64,000 bases of DNA from Betaproteobacteria bacterium (GTDB taxonomy: Bacteria > Pseudomonadota > Gammaproteobacteria > Burkholderiales > Casimicrobiaceae), in NCBI GenBank assembly GCA_013298145.1, contig JAAFJO010000010.1:20229-84228 (forward strand). The letters run 5' to 3'. The number at the start of each line of letters is the position of its first letter. Position 1 is the first letter of the stretch. A program made the position numbers and the translations under genes. Below the pieces are notes generated by a model. The model made no database searches. It was not told the DNA's origin and saw only the letters and a program-made list of their open reading frames with translations. Below, piece by piece: positions 17,601-27,051 of the stretch.

Positions 17601-18332
17601 GAGTTTGGCCAGCGGCAACTGGCTAATCGACAAATCCCCAGAACTCTCAACCGGATTGCCACCGACGCGTCCTTTCCACTGCACGCGAGTTTGATCGTTC
17701 AACGTTGCATCCAACGCATATTCGCCGCGATCCCGCGGCAGGGTGGAAAGCTTGTCGAGTTTGAACGAGAGGGGGGCGAATTCAACGCGACGCTGCGCCT
17801 CTGTCGATGAACCTGCGCGTTCATCCGTGAGCCGCACTGCGCCCTCGGTCATCGAAATATTGCGGAGAATCAAGCGCGGAATCGAATCGCTCGCTGCGCT
17901 CGATTCGCGCTTTGGAAACGAATCAAGAAAGCGAGACCAATCGAGCGTGCCATCGCGCGCGGTGTGCGTCTGCACGACGGGACGCACCAGCGAGATTTCG
18001 TCGACTGTCCAGGCCGCGTTCGTAATACTCGACCACGCACCCTTGATGTTGAGTAAATCAAATGCAGCGAGGGTTCGCTCGCCGTCTTTCAACGAGAGCT
18101 TGGATACGTTGAGGCGAAGCGTGAACGGATTGAATGTTGCGTCACCAACGGTGAGCTGTCGCCCAGAAACTTCGTTGACCCATTTCGGTGCGTAAGTGCC
18201 GATTGCGTACGGCACCAGCCAAAAGAGTGAAAGCAAAAGCAACGCGCTGAGCGCGATCATTCCGCCGACGGTCAGTAGGGCGACGCGAGCAATGCGCGCG
18301 CGGAGCGGAAGGGACGGAGTTGCGTGCTTCAT
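14676..18332 (-). CDS. AsmA-like DUF748 domain protein
   Basis: 1218 aa, anchored in the inner membrane by one N-terminal span (about residues 17-40, VALLTVGGMIALSALLLLSLFWLVP) with a huge periplasmic part. Repeated beta-rich segments of the AsmA/TamB/DUF748 kind run through it (for example ISLVRPVVQTHTARDGTLDW and LSLDLDYRVEARRLKGENQV). A Pro/Ala-rich linker lies at about 760-800, and an OmpA-like/DUF748 tail follows with EARLLPPEREKLAKLATALEKRP. Related proteins form lipid-conducting bridges between membranes; that role here is inferred. The frame begins with GTG 18338, but ATG 18332 (MKHATPS) is likelier. The same-strand DUF1232 gene follows 12 bases later. Confidence 0.85.
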   Translation of the reverse strand: MKHATPSLPLRARIARVALLTVGGMIALSALLLLSLFWLVPYAIGTYAPKWVNEVSGRQLTVGDATFNPFTLRLNVSKLSLKDGERTLAAFDLLNIKGAWSSITNAAWTVDEISLVRPVVQTHTARDGTLDWSRFLDSFPKRESSAASDSIPRLILRNISMTEGAVRLTDERAGSSTEAQRRVEFAPLSFKLDKLSTLPRDRGEYALDATLNDQTRVQWKGRVGGNPVESSGDLSISQLPLAKLSAMTGIALPVPLSGTASLQANYTAAFGTDFFALGMGGGTLTVDQLKATQGSDELTLARASVTPLSLSFARTETHTNTPQTVFAVEPLKLVLNDGTVLARGATKQSISFNSLTTEAPVLLGVAERKIVIPRLKLDSLIAQLNRASNGRVVLPFSTDEAPQPAQKTAPAQLGPSPIWTLELGELETNDAKLSFSDASLAMPQVASGLIDVAVGAKIRLGKQSAFTVDAKRVRLREVSVRDETSVPAWLSIKSVNAAPFSYSSEQNKLDLPRFEIVAAQLDATLAQGGIDLGKKFASAGAKKPADKPLPPSDVAVKGADAFITTLAGITLTDGRITLSDTTLPTPQVHTLQSVRVNVDKFVVSSAQPIVANASATIANGGSLQTKLRFDQQKGAGELEYTLEKVALPAYSAYLNQNTKLKLAKGEAAARGTLVFSPTTGNNETLRVQSAIALRDVDLLDETNNASFAQWAELSTTDAKLSVSPSGLTIALADLLLDQPRGKIVIGEDRSVNLAQIAKAGSAKSAPASSEAKPNESAATAAPAPAPAPLPSDSEPTLKSSIARVQVTGGDIEFADLSLRPQFGTRISDLSGLIVGLSTELASRAEVSLEGKVDQFGLARLTGTVAPARASQYTDLKATFRNLEMAKLTPYSGKFAGRTIESGKLSLDLDYRVEARRLKGENQVIIDNIKLGDRVDSPDATNLPLDLAIALLRDSNGMIDLGIPVQGSLDDPQFSYGSLVWKAIVNVLSKIATAPFRALGALLGGSGEEFEAVIFEPGEARLLPPEREKLAKLATALEKRPALKLSVEPRFDRAADRDALADNILKIEIGKRAGLKPPGPNEPLIISFTDPKVQAALDELAANAGDDATKLRAKFLPPPANAITGLIQSARERVTERGRSGVAEARANYYPELFALLKSKQTVPEFAFEALATLRGQAIQNTLTGVNKFDSARVSVAAPSPAKNVKPGQVPTQLALTVK

Positions 18333-18593
18333 GGCCACAGATTGTGACTCAGCTCGACAATGTGTCGTTCAACCTGCGCAAACGCGTTTTGGGTACGGGA
18401 GGCGCAATTGTCGTCAGGCTCCCGAACATTTTGTTTGCGTTTGTCTAGCTTATTCGATAAAAATAAGAAGACTGTCAAACCTACTTGTCCAGCCTCGCGA
18501 TGTGATGGCTATGAGATAACTGTGCGAAATTGCATGCGTGGCTTCATAGCGACAAGTTGAGCGCAGCAAAATCCCTCCTCGGAATTCGTTGTC

Positions 18594-19913
18594 ATGCCTT
18601 CATACCTTTTTTCGTCGCGAGCAACATTGTTCGCGCGCACACTCTTTTTCATCGCGACCGCGAGCTTGATTGCCAGCTGCGGCCGAAATCCCGATGCAAA
18701 CAAATCGGGCGGCCCACCGCCTGCGCCGAGCGTGAGCGTGGCTGCAGCCGTCGAGCGGCAGATTCAAGACTTCGATGAGTTCACGGGCCGACTCGAAGCC
18801 ACCGAGACCGTCGATATTCGCCCGCGCGTTGGCGGCACGATTGAGCGCGTGCATTTCAAAGAAGGGCAGGGCATCCGGAAGGGCGAGCTACTTTTCAGTA
18901 TCGATGCGCGCCCTTTTCGAGCCGAGCTTGCCCGCGCCGAAGCGCAACTTGCTGCCGCGCAAACACAACTCGAACTATCGAAAACTGAATTTGATCGCGC
19001 ACAAAAACTTCTAGAGATCAAAGCGATTTCAAGGCAAGAGTTTGATCAGCTGCAATCAGCCACGCGCTCAAGCGATGCAAACATTCGCGCCGCGCAGGCG
19101 GCCTTACAAGCAGCGCGTTTGAACGTCGAGTTTGCGCAAATTCGCGCACCTATTTCGGGTCGAGTTTCACGTGCCAACGTGACGGCGGGAAATCTAGTGG
19201 GTAACGCCGAGCCTGTTCTCACCACCATCGTGTCGCAAGACAAAGTCTTCGCGTACTTTGATGCCAGCGAATCAACCTATTTGAAGTACGCGAAAGCGGC
19301 GCGGGAAAGCGTGCGCTCTGGCGTGCGCGCACCGGCGAACTCGGTTCTGATCGGGCTGGCCTCCGAACCGGGCTACCCGCACAAAGGCGCAATTGACTTC
19401 ATCGACAATCGACTCAATCCGCTGACTGGCGCGATTCGCGCTCGTGCGGTGTTTGATAACAGCAGCGGCGAGTTCACGCCCGGATTGATTGCGCGCGTAA
19501 AGTTGCTTGGGAGCGGCAGCTATAGCGCCGTGATGGTCCCAGATCGGGCGATCGGCACGGATCAAGACAAGAAATTCGTCCTCGTTGTGGGGGGCGACAA
19601 TCTTGCGGGATTTCGTGAAGTGAAACTGGGCGCCCTACAGGAGGGGATGCGGGTTGTCGCGAGCGGCGTGAAGGCCGGTGAGATGGTGATTGTGGACGGC
19701 TTGCAACGGGTGCGTCCGGGCATGCCGGTGACTGCGCAGAAAGTTGCGCTTGACCAAAACGGCGCGCCACTCGCGCCTGGGGGAGCGTCAGCGCCGCCAG
19801 CGGATCCACCAAAGAGCCCTGGCAAATCAAACGAAAAAGCGAACGAGAAAGAAAAACAAAAGAGCGGCGAATCGCCAAAGACGAGTTCAGCGCACGAATC
19901 CAAGAAGGCGTAG
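18594..19913 (+). CDS. RND efflux periplasmic adaptor, MexE-like
   Basis: Membrane fusion protein of a tripartite drug efflux pump, 439 aa. Lipoprotein signal with LIASC (Cys29). The barrel-sandwich half is seen as ATETVDIRPRVGGTIERVHFKEGQGIRKGELLFSID, the coiled-coil hairpin runs at about residues 105-180 (QTQLELSKTEFDRAQKLLEI), and the returning half is APISGRVSRANVTAGNLV. The phrase DEFTGRLEATETVDIRPRV is characteristic of the MexE type. The C-terminal 50 residues are Pro/Lys/Glu-rich and unusual. It starts a three-gene operon; no adjacent regulator gene is present. Confidence 0.92.
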   Translation: MPSYLFSSRATLFARTLFFIATASLIASCGRNPDANKSGGPPPAPSVSVAAAVERQIQDFDEFTGRLEATETVDIRPRVGGTIERVHFKEGQGIRKGELLFSIDARPFRAELARAEAQLAAAQTQLELSKTEFDRAQKLLEIKAISRQEFDQLQSATRSSDANIRAAQAALQAARLNVEFAQIRAPISGRVSRANVTAGNLVGNAEPVLTTIVSQDKVFAYFDASESTYLKYAKAARESVRSGVRAPANSVLIGLASEPGYPHKGAIDFIDNRLNPLTGAIRARAVFDNSSGEFTPGLIARVKLLGSGSYSAVMVPDRAIGTDQDKKFVLVVGGDNLAGFREVKLGALQEGMRVVASGVKAGEMVIVDGLQRVRPGMPVTAQKVALDQNGAPLAPGGASAPPADPPKSPGKSNEKANEKEKQKSGESPKTSSAHESKKA

Positions 19914-19916
19914 ACG

Positions 19917-22900
19917 ATGGACATCTCTCGCTTCTTCATTGATCGACCGCGATTCGCGGCGGTGCTCTCGATCTTCATCTTCTTGCTCGGCGCCCTGGCT
20001 ATTTTTCGTCTCCCGGTGTCTGAATACCCTGAAGTAGCGCCACCACAAATCGTCGTGCGTGCGCAGTTTCCTGGCGCGAATCCAAGAGTGATTTCTGAGA
20101 CCGTCGCCACGCCGCTCGAAGAGCAAATTAACGGCATTGAAAATCTTCTGTATTTCGATTCGCAAGGCACGGCTGATGGCGCGATGACGCTGACCGTTAC
20201 CTTCAAGATTGGCACCGATCCTGAGGCCGCTGAAACCGCCGTTCAAAATCGCATCAATCGCGCGTTGCCACGCTTGCCAGAGATTGTTCGTCAGATCGGG
20301 GTGACCACCGAAAAGTCGAGCCCCAATCTCACCATGGTGGTGCATTTGGTGAGCCCGAACAACAGCCGCGATGCGCTGTATCTGCGCAACTATGGTCAGC
20401 TCAATATTCGTGACGAACTGTTGCGCATCCCCGGCGCAGGTTCTGTATTGATGTTCGGCGCGGGTGACTATGCCATGCGGATCTGGCTAGATCCGTCAAA
20501 GCTCTCGGCACGCAACATTGCAGCCAGTGAAGTGATCGCGGCGATTCGTGAGCAGAACGCGCAGGTTGCCGCCGGTGTCGTAGGCGCGCCGCCCGCGCCG
20601 CGAGGCACCGACTTTCAGCTTTCAATCAATACGCAAGGCAGACTCACCACGGAGGAAGAGTTCGCAAACATCATCGTGCGTACCGATCCGTCGACCGGTG
20701 CATTTCTGCGTCTGCGAGATCTGGGTCGCGTTGAGCTGAGTGGAAACACTTATGCGCTTCGAAGTCTGCTCAACAACAAAGAAGCAGCGGCAATCGCAAT
20801 CTTCCAGGCCCCACAATCCAACGCGCTTAGGCTTTCCGAGAATGTTCGTGAAGCGATGGAGCGGCTCAAGCCCAGCTTCCCGCAAGGTGTGAGCTACAGC
20901 ATCGTCTACGATCCAACGCGCTTCGTTCAGACCTCAATCAACAAAGTCATCGTTACTTTGTTTGAAGCGATCCTGCTCGTGGTGCTCGTCGTCATCGTGT
21001 TTCTCCAAACATGGCGGGCTTCGATCATTCCCTTGCTCGCGGTCCCAGTGTCGATTGTTGGAACCTTCGCGTTTTTGAGTTTGCTTGGCTATTCGATCAA
21101 TACGCTGACGCTCTTCGGTCTGGTGCTTGCCATCGGTATTGTGGTGGACGATGCGATTGTCGTTGTCGAGAATGTAGAGCGAAATATTGAGAGCGGACTC
21201 TCACCGCACGACGCGACAGTCCGCGCGATGCGAGAGGTATCGGGGCCGATCATCGCCATCGCGCTCGTGCTCTGCGCTGTATTCGTTCCGCTTGCGTTTG
21301 TGCCTGGACTGACAGGCCAGTTCTACAAGCAATTCGCGGTGACGATTGCGATTTCCACGGTGATTTCCGCGTTTAACTCGCTCACGCTGTCGCCCGCGTT
21401 ATCTGCGATTCTTCTGCGGCCGCATGATGCGCCGAAAGATCGACTCACGAAAATCATCGACAGCGTTTTTGGCAGATTCTTTCGCTGGTTTGATCGCATG
21501 TTCCGTCGAAGCTCGGAAGCGTACGGACGACGCGTTGGCGGCGTGATTCGGCACAAGTCAATGTCGATGTTGGTGTATGCGGTTCTGCTGGCAGCTACCG
21601 CGTTCTTGTTTACTCGGGTGCCTGCAGGCTTCGTGCCTGCGCCCGACAAACAATACTTGATTGGCATCGCTCAGTTGCCTGCAGGCGCGTCGCTCGATCG
21701 TACCGATGCCGTGATTAGAGAGATGAGCGATATCGCGCTTAAAGTGCCAGGCATTGTTGATTCGGTGGCATTCCCCGGTCTCTCGATTGCGGGATTCTCC
21801 GCGGCGCCCAATGAGGGCATCGTGTTCTTTGGGCTTGAAGATTTCGAAAAGCGCACCACGCCCGACAAATCGAAACTCGCGATCCTCGGCGCGGTGAATG
21901 GCGCAATCCAGCAAATCCAAGGGGCTCGCATGTTTGTGGTGCCGCCGCCCGCCGTTGACGGCCTGGGCAATGCGGGTGGATTCAAGCTGCAAGTTCAGGA
22001 TCGTGCGGGGCTTGGCGAACAAGCGCTTTTCGGTGCAGCTTGGGGGGCGCTCGGTCAGATTTACGGCAACCCGAAGTCATCTGTTGGAACGCCCTTTTCA
22101 ACCTACGACATCAATGTCCCGCAATTGTTCGCGAACGTTGATCGAACACGCGCGAAACAAATGGGCGTGCCGCTCAATGAAATCTACGACACGATGCAGG
22201 TTTATCTAGGCTCGCTCTACGTGAACGATTTCACGCGATTTGGGAAAACTTACCAAGTGATCGTGCAAGCAGATGCGCCATATCGGGCCGACGCTGATGC
22301 GATCACAAAGCTTAAAGCGCGTAACTCACGCGGCGAAATGGTGCCACTGGGCTCTGTCATGAAGGTCGAGCCAACCTTCGGGCCAACTCGGGTGACGCGC
22401 TACAACGGCTACCCGTCTGCTGACATTAACGGTGCGCCGAATCCAGGCTTTTCTTCCGGGCAGGCAGAGGCGGAAATCGAGAGCATTCTGCAACGCTCCT
22501 TGCCGCTGGGCATGAGTTATCAATGGACTGAGCTTTCGTATCAAGATCGTTTGACCCGCTCGATCACGCTGCCAGGTACCGGCATCCAAATGCCAATCCT
22601 GCTCGCCGTGTTGCTTATCTCGGTCGTGCTTGTGATCCTCGTGCTTGCCGCTCAGTACGAGAGCTGGAGCTTGCCACTCGCGATCATTTTGATCGTGCCG
22701 ATGTGTATCTTGTCAGCGCTTTTTGGCGTGTGGCTATCGAGTTTTCCGCCGTTCATGCAGCCGGGTGATCTCAACATATTCACTCAGGTTGCGTTGGTCG
22801 TGTTGGTCGGTCTCGCCTGTAAAAACGCGATCCTGATTGTTGAATTTGCTAAAGAGCTCCAAGAGCGTGGCGAAGCGCTTCACGATGCCGTGATTCATGC

Positions 22901-23174
22901 CTGTCGGATGCGCTTGCGCCCGATCCTTATGACGTCGATTGCGTTTTGCGCGGGCGTGATTCCGCTTATTGTCGGGAGCAGTGCAGGGTCTGAAATGCGT
23001 CGGGCGATGGGCATCGCGGTGTTTAGCGGCATGGTGGGTGTGACCGTGTTTGGTATTTTTCTCACGCCAGTGTTTTACGTCTTGCTGCGTGCTCGCCGAG
23101 AGAAACGACGAGCCGCACTCAATGCGCCGGTGAACGCAGCCGCCAACCCCGCGAAGGAGGCTGGTCATGATTAA
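19917..23174 (+). CDS. RND efflux inner-membrane transporter, MexF/AcrB-like
   Basis: Proton-driven HAE1-type pump, 1085 aa, twelve spans with two large periplasmic loops. MDISRFFIDRPRFAAVLSI opens it. The proton-relay pair DD is in GIVVDDAIVVVENVER, and FVPLAFVPGLTGQFYKQFAVT and VGLACKNAILIVEFAKELQE are conserved. It begins 3 bases after the adaptor gene and overlaps the outer-membrane gene by 8 bases. The C-terminal 30 residues are hydrophilic. The substrate range cannot be read from the sequence; MexF-like pumps typically carry chloramphenicol, quinolones and disulfide-stress metabolites. Confidence 0.94.
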   Translation: MDISRFFIDRPRFAAVLSIFIFLLGALAIFRLPVSEYPEVAPPQIVVRAQFPGANPRVISETVATPLEEQINGIENLLYFDSQGTADGAMTLTVTFKIGTDPEAAETAVQNRINRALPRLPEIVRQIGVTTEKSSPNLTMVVHLVSPNNSRDALYLRNYGQLNIRDELLRIPGAGSVLMFGAGDYAMRIWLDPSKLSARNIAASEVIAAIREQNAQVAAGVVGAPPAPRGTDFQLSINTQGRLTTEEEFANIIVRTDPSTGAFLRLRDLGRVELSGNTYALRSLLNNKEAAAIAIFQAPQSNALRLSENVREAMERLKPSFPQGVSYSIVYDPTRFVQTSINKVIVTLFEAILLVVLVVIVFLQTWRASIIPLLAVPVSIVGTFAFLSLLGYSINTLTLFGLVLAIGIVVDDAIVVVENVERNIESGLSPHDATVRAMREVSGPIIAIALVLCAVFVPLAFVPGLTGQFYKQFAVTIAISTVISAFNSLTLSPALSAILLRPHDAPKDRLTKIIDSVFGRFFRWFDRMFRRSSEAYGRRVGGVIRHKSMSMLVYAVLLAATAFLFTRVPAGFVPAPDKQYLIGIAQLPAGASLDRTDAVIREMSDIALKVPGIVDSVAFPGLSIAGFSAAPNEGIVFFGLEDFEKRTTPDKSKLAILGAVNGAIQQIQGARMFVVPPPAVDGLGNAGGFKLQVQDRAGLGEQALFGAAWGALGQIYGNPKSSVGTPFSTYDINVPQLFANVDRTRAKQMGVPLNEIYDTMQVYLGSLYVNDFTRFGKTYQVIVQADAPYRADADAITKLKARNSRGEMVPLGSVMKVEPTFGPTRVTRYNGYPSADINGAPNPGFSSGQAEAEIESILQRSLPLGMSYQWTELSYQDRLTRSITLPGTGIQMPILLAVLLISVVLVILVLAAQYESWSLPLAIILIVPMCILSALFGVWLSSFPPFMQPGDLNIFTQVALVVLVGLACKNAILIVEFAKELQERGEALHDAVIHACRMRLRPILMTSIAFCAGVIPLIVGSSAGSEMRRAMGIAVFSGMVGVTVFGIFLTPVFYVLLRARREKRRAALNAPVNAAANPAKEAGHD

Positions 23175-24573
23175 GGCTGTATGCGCCCTAGTTGCCATCG
23201 GCACGCTCGCAGGATGTGCCTCCGTCGGCCCCACCTACACGCCACCCAACGCCGCGCCGCCCTCGACATTCATCAATGCCGTGGGCCAGACCCAGGAGCC
23301 CGCGAGCGAATTCTGGAAAGCGTTCAATGATCCGACGCTAAACCGATTGGTCGATCAAGCGATGTCAGCCAATCTTGATCTGCGCGTCGCGCTTGCGAAT
23401 CTGCGCGAGGCGCGCGCTAACCGCGAAGCGATTGATGCAGCGGCTTTGCCGGGGATCGGCGCATCCGCGTCTGCCGCCCGAAGCGTGAATCCGCAGACCC
23501 AAGCGGCGGGGTCGCGCAGCGCGCGCACCGGCAATAGTCTTAACTCTGGAATCGATGCCAATTGGGAGGTTAATTTTTTTGGTCGCGTTGATCGCGCTCG
23601 AGACGAAGCGGGCGCGTTTGTCGACGCAGCCGAAGCCGGAGTCCACGCTGCGCAAGTGATCGTAACTGGTGAACTTGCTTGTAATTATTTCGAGCTTCGC
23701 GGTCTACAGAGTGAGCTCTCGCTCTTGCGCCGAACGCTCGATAATCAAGCGGAAACCGTGAAACTGGTTGAATCGCGGTTGACCGCCGGGCGGGGCACGG
23801 AATTCGATGCGTCACGCGCACGCGCGCTGCTCGCCAACGTGCGGGCCGCTGTGCCGCCGCTTGAAGCATCGATTGCACGAACCGCGTATCGAATGGCTGT
23901 GCTCACTGGGCAAGCACCGCACGCCGTGGGCTATTTGACCAATGAACCTGCGCCGCTGCCTGCGTTGGGCCCCATCGCGGCGATCGGCACGCCGCAAACG
24001 CTGCTGCGTCGTCGCCCCGACATCAAGCTCGCCGAGCGGCAGCTCGCGGCCGCCGTCGCGCGTGTTGGGTTAACGCACACCGATCTTTTCCCGAAAGTGA
24101 ATATCAACGGCTTGCTTGGACTCAACGCGGCGACCGTGAGCGGGCTGGTTGAGGGGGCTGCATTTCGTTACAGCCTGGGCGCATCCATCGTCTACAACTT
24201 GTTTGATTTCGGCCTCGTGAAGAAGCGCATTGAAGCCGCTGATGCACGATCAGCGGCTGCCCTCGCAACCTACGAGCGCACCGTGCTCGTTGCGCTCGAA
24301 GAAACCGAGTCAGCGCTCATTCACTACACGCGCACTGCGCAACAGACAGAGCAGTTAGCGCTCGCCTTGCGGCATTCCGAGCAAGCGGCATCGCTCGCGC
24401 GTGCTCGGTTTGATGCGGGCGTTTCGGATTTCCTCGCGGTCCTTGATGCGGATCGACAAGTGCTGGCCGATCGAAGCAATCTGGCGCAGGCACAGACCGC
24501 AAGCGCGACCTCGCTCGTGGGTGTCTACAAAGCGTTGGGCGGCGGCTGGATCGCCTCGGCATCGACGCGTTAG
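23167..24573 (+). CDS. RND outer-membrane channel lipoprotein, OprN/NodT-like
   Basis: 468 aa TolC-family trimeric channel. The lipobox LAGC is at residues 14-17, followed by ASVGPTYTPPNAAPPSTF. NWEVNFFGRVDRARDEAGAFVDAAEA and the paired GTEFDASRARALLANVRAAVPPLE and RRRPDIKLAERQLAAAVARVG helices mark the two structural repeats; YNLFDFGLVKKRIEAADAR is typical. The 8-base overlap with the pump gene implies coupled translation. Completes an efflux operon that runs 18594-24573. Confidence 0.93.
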   Translation: MIKAVCALVAIGTLAGCASVGPTYTPPNAAPPSTFINAVGQTQEPASEFWKAFNDPTLNRLVDQAMSANLDLRVALANLREARANREAIDAAALPGIGASASAARSVNPQTQAAGSRSARTGNSLNSGIDANWEVNFFGRVDRARDEAGAFVDAAEAGVHAAQVIVTGELACNYFELRGLQSELSLLRRTLDNQAETVKLVESRLTAGRGTEFDASRARALLANVRAAVPPLEASIARTAYRMAVLTGQAPHAVGYLTNEPAPLPALGPIAAIGTPQTLLRRRPDIKLAERQLAAAVARVGLTHTDLFPKVNINGLLGLNAATVSGLVEGAAFRYSLGASIVYNLFDFGLVKKRIEAADARSAAALATYERTVLVALEETESALIHYTRTAQQTEQLALALRHSEQAASLARARFDAGVSDFLAVLDADRQVLADRSNLAQAQTASATSLVGVYKALGGGWIASASTR

Positions 24574-24802
24574 CGGGCAATCGCGGGGCGTGGGCCGTAT
24601 GCGTGTCTTGTCGGGATGCATATTGGGTGCGCGCATCTGAAAAGGCGGCGCGCACGCTCAACGGCAACACGAAGGCTGTTAAGCATTTGTCGCGAAACCC
24701 ATACTATATTGGGGCTAGCGGTGTTTCTACAACGGTATCGATGTGTAGGTAAGTTTGCCGTTTGTCCCAATGTTTCTTGGGGAAGCTGTGCATTTTTACC
24801 AA

Positions 24803-25942
24803 TCAACTTGCCGACGTTGATTCGAGGCTCGACCCCATCTTCGCGCGATACCACTCGTGAAAATGCTGCATGCCGTCTTCCATCGGCGATTGGTACGGGC
24901 CAACTTCTACCTTGCCCTGCTCGAACAAAGCGCGGCGGCCTGCGTCCATCCGAACTGCGATCTCATCGTCTTCGACGCAAGTTTCCATGTAGGCCGCTTG
25001 CTGCGCTTCGATGAATTCCGGCTCAAAGAGCGCCACTTCTTCCGCGTAGTAGAACTCGACGACGTTACGCGTCTTGGTTGGCGTCACCGGCCAAAGCGAG
25101 GAGACGACCAAGGTATGCGGATACCACTCCACCGTGATGTTCGGGTAATACGTGAGCCAAATCGCGCCGTGTGGAGGCGCAACGCCTTCGCGGAACTTCA
25201 TCACGGCGTCGTGCCAGCGCTTGTAAACGGGCGAACCCGGCCGATCAAAGCCTCGTGAGAGCCCCACGGTTTGCACGGAGAATTCTTTGCCGAATTCCCA
25301 CGCCAGATCGTCGCAGGTGACGAAATTGCCGAGCCCCGGATGAAACGGGCCGACGTGGTAATCCTCGAGATAAACCTCAACGAAGGTTTTCCAGTTGTAA
25401 TCGCATTCATGCACGACGGCTTTGTTAAACACGTAGCCATCGAAATCGAGCGCGCCTCGCGTTTGCGCCGTGAGCGATGCCAGATCAACGATCGGATCAT
25501 TCACACCATCGAACAACATGCCGTTCCATGTTTTTAGCCCACGGTTTTCAAGCGAGAGCGCCGGGTTGCACGGAAAGTGTGGTGCGCCGATCAAATCGCC
25601 TTCCGCCGAATACGTCCAGCGATGTAGCGGGCAGACGACATTGCCGCCGTTGGCTTTGAGCGAACCGCGCCCGTCGAGCATGAGCGCTTGGCGGTGACGG
25701 CAGACGTTAGAAATCAAATTCACGCCGCGTTCGCCACGCGTAAGCGCTTTCGCGTTTTTCAGCGTTTCGAGCGCCACGAAATCGCCCACATTGGGCACCA
25801 TCAATTCATGGCCGACGTAGCCCGGGCCGCGCTTGAACAAAAGCTCACGCTCACGAGCGAGCAGCGCTTCGTCAAAATACGCGGCGGGAACAAGTTGTGA
25901 AACCGGTGCAGACAATTCTGCAGCCGTGAATAGACGCGTCAT
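24803..25942 (-). CDS. Rieske non-heme iron oxygenase, alpha subunit-like
   Basis: 379 aa from ATG 25942 (MTRLFTAAEL); the frame is open to 26014, but the upstream residues do not look like family sequence. The Rieske [2Fe-2S] centre is CRH at 81-83 and CPLH at 104-107, and the mononuclear iron site is EDYHVGPFHP (His196, His201, bridging Asp194), with a candidate third ligand in ETCVEDDE. This is the alpha-subunit architecture of ring-hydroxylating and carnitine/choline-type oxygenases. No reductase or ferredoxin gene is adjacent, so its electron donor must be encoded elsewhere; the substrate is unknown. Confidence 0.85.
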   Translation of the reverse strand: MTRLFTAAELSAPVSQLVPAAYFDEALLARERELLFKRGPGYVGHELMVPNVGDFVALETLKNAKALTRGERGVNLISNVCRHRQALMLDGRGSLKANGGNVVCPLHRWTYSAEGDLIGAPHFPCNPALSLENRGLKTWNGMLFDGVNDPIVDLASLTAQTRGALDFDGYVFNKAVVHECDYNWKTFVEVYLEDYHVGPFHPGLGNFVTCDDLAWEFGKEFSVQTVGLSRGFDRPGSPVYKRWHDAVMKFREGVAPPHGAIWLTYYPNITVEWYPHTLVVSSLWPVTPTKTRNVVEFYYAEEVALFEPEFIEAQQAAYMETCVEDDEIAVRMDAGRRALFEQGKVEVGPYQSPMEDGMQHFHEWYRAKMGSSLESTSAS

Positions 25943-26444
25943 GGCGACCACCCTTTTACGGAACAGAGGTGGGCTCGCGAGAGCCCGGATTAACCCAACA
26001 CAATCGAGGTGCAATTACGGGTTGCACCCAACCGTTGCTAAGTCAACCTCTGCCCGTGGCTCGCGCCGGGTTAAGTACTGTCTTGCACGTACACGCACTG
26101 CAAGAATGTGCGCGCACTGCAAAAGGTCCGGAACCGGGCGCCGCTGGCGGGAGGCCGCGTCGTCAAACAGCTTAAATTATCCCACGAGTCGAACGGTTCC
26201 CTTGGAGGGGCACAAACCATCGGCTCAGCTGCAAGATATAGAAAAGAACGCGACAAGAAAACGCCGATATCGAGTGAACGCTCTCCATCGACGCTAAGCG
26301 CATCGAAAATGGGGCTTCCTTCACGCGCTTACGTCTCGGTTAATTGGATCAAAAAGGCGGCCCGCGTCCGCCGCAACGAGATTAGGCGAGGCGCTCGATT
26401 CGAAGTTCACGCTTACTTCACGCGGCTCGACTACGATTCGACGC
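25943..26444. other. Intergenic region upstream of the Rieske gene
   Basis: 502 bases between divergent genes. A few short frames cross it, none with recognisable protein character. The stretch 26085-26125 has repeated GCACTGCAA words (CACGCACTGCAAGAATGTGC and GCGCACTGCAAAAGG), possibly regulatory. No RNA gene or repeat-family copy was recognised. Confidence 0.45.
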
Positions 26445-26951
26445 ATGAACAATGCGTTTCGTTTGAACTTGTTGCAAGTTATAGCGATTTCGGCCAAAGC
26501 TAGTATTTATATAGGCTCCGCCGCAATTATGCTATTTATCAACATAGCTGATTCAAAGCCGTCTCTTCCCGAAGGAATGTACCGTGTAGACTGGAATCGG
26601 CATGTCAGTGAGCTCTGTGTCGATCACTACACGAACGACGATTGGAGCGCTAAGGATTGGCAGGGTGTGCTCGCGGCGCAAGGCCCCATTTGCTCGCTTC
26701 ACGACGTGCGAGAGACGAAGACTGAGCTGAGCTGGGTCGGCAAATGCAATCAGCCATGGGTGGGCCGCGTAATCGACGTAGAGCACCGGGTGCAAGCAAG
26801 GATGAACCGCGATGGAAGTTTTGAGATTTCGACCGAACTGTCAGGTGGGCTGAAGGCTTCCATTCCGATTCGCGGCACTCCGATCAAAGGCGCAAATGGC
26901 AAACCCAAGCCTTGCGAGCCTGGTGCGAAGCTGTTTCGCCCGTGGAATTAG
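26445..26951 (+). CDS. Small secreted or membrane-anchored protein, possibly DUF3617-like
   Basis: 168 aa. A hydrophobic N-terminal segment (VIAISAKASIYIGSAAIMLF) would be a signal peptide or anchor. The mature part has EGMYRVDWNRHVSELCVDH, a W-rich middle, GPICSLHDVRETKTELSWVGKC and ARMNRDGSFEISTEL; the spacing of 'it makes', the cysteines and the final beta strand recalls DUF3617 (periplasmic, unknown function), but I am not sure. Four cysteines in the mature part could form two disulfides. It stands alone ahead of the xseB operon. Confidence 0.55.
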   Translation: MNNAFRLNLLQVIAISAKASIYIGSAAIMLFINIADSKPSLPEGMYRVDWNRHVSELCVDHYTNDDWSAKDWQGVLAAQGPICSLHDVRETKTELSWVGKCNQPWVGRVIDVEHRVQARMNRDGSFEISTELSGGLKASIPIRGTPIKGANGKPKPCEPGAKLFRPWN

Positions 26952-27051
26952 CGGCTCAACGCGCCGCGGGCACGCGTGACGAAAATCAGCTGGGCGTCGC
27001 CGCGCCGAATCAATCCTTAAAATCCCGAACACACCACCTTATTGCCGAAAC

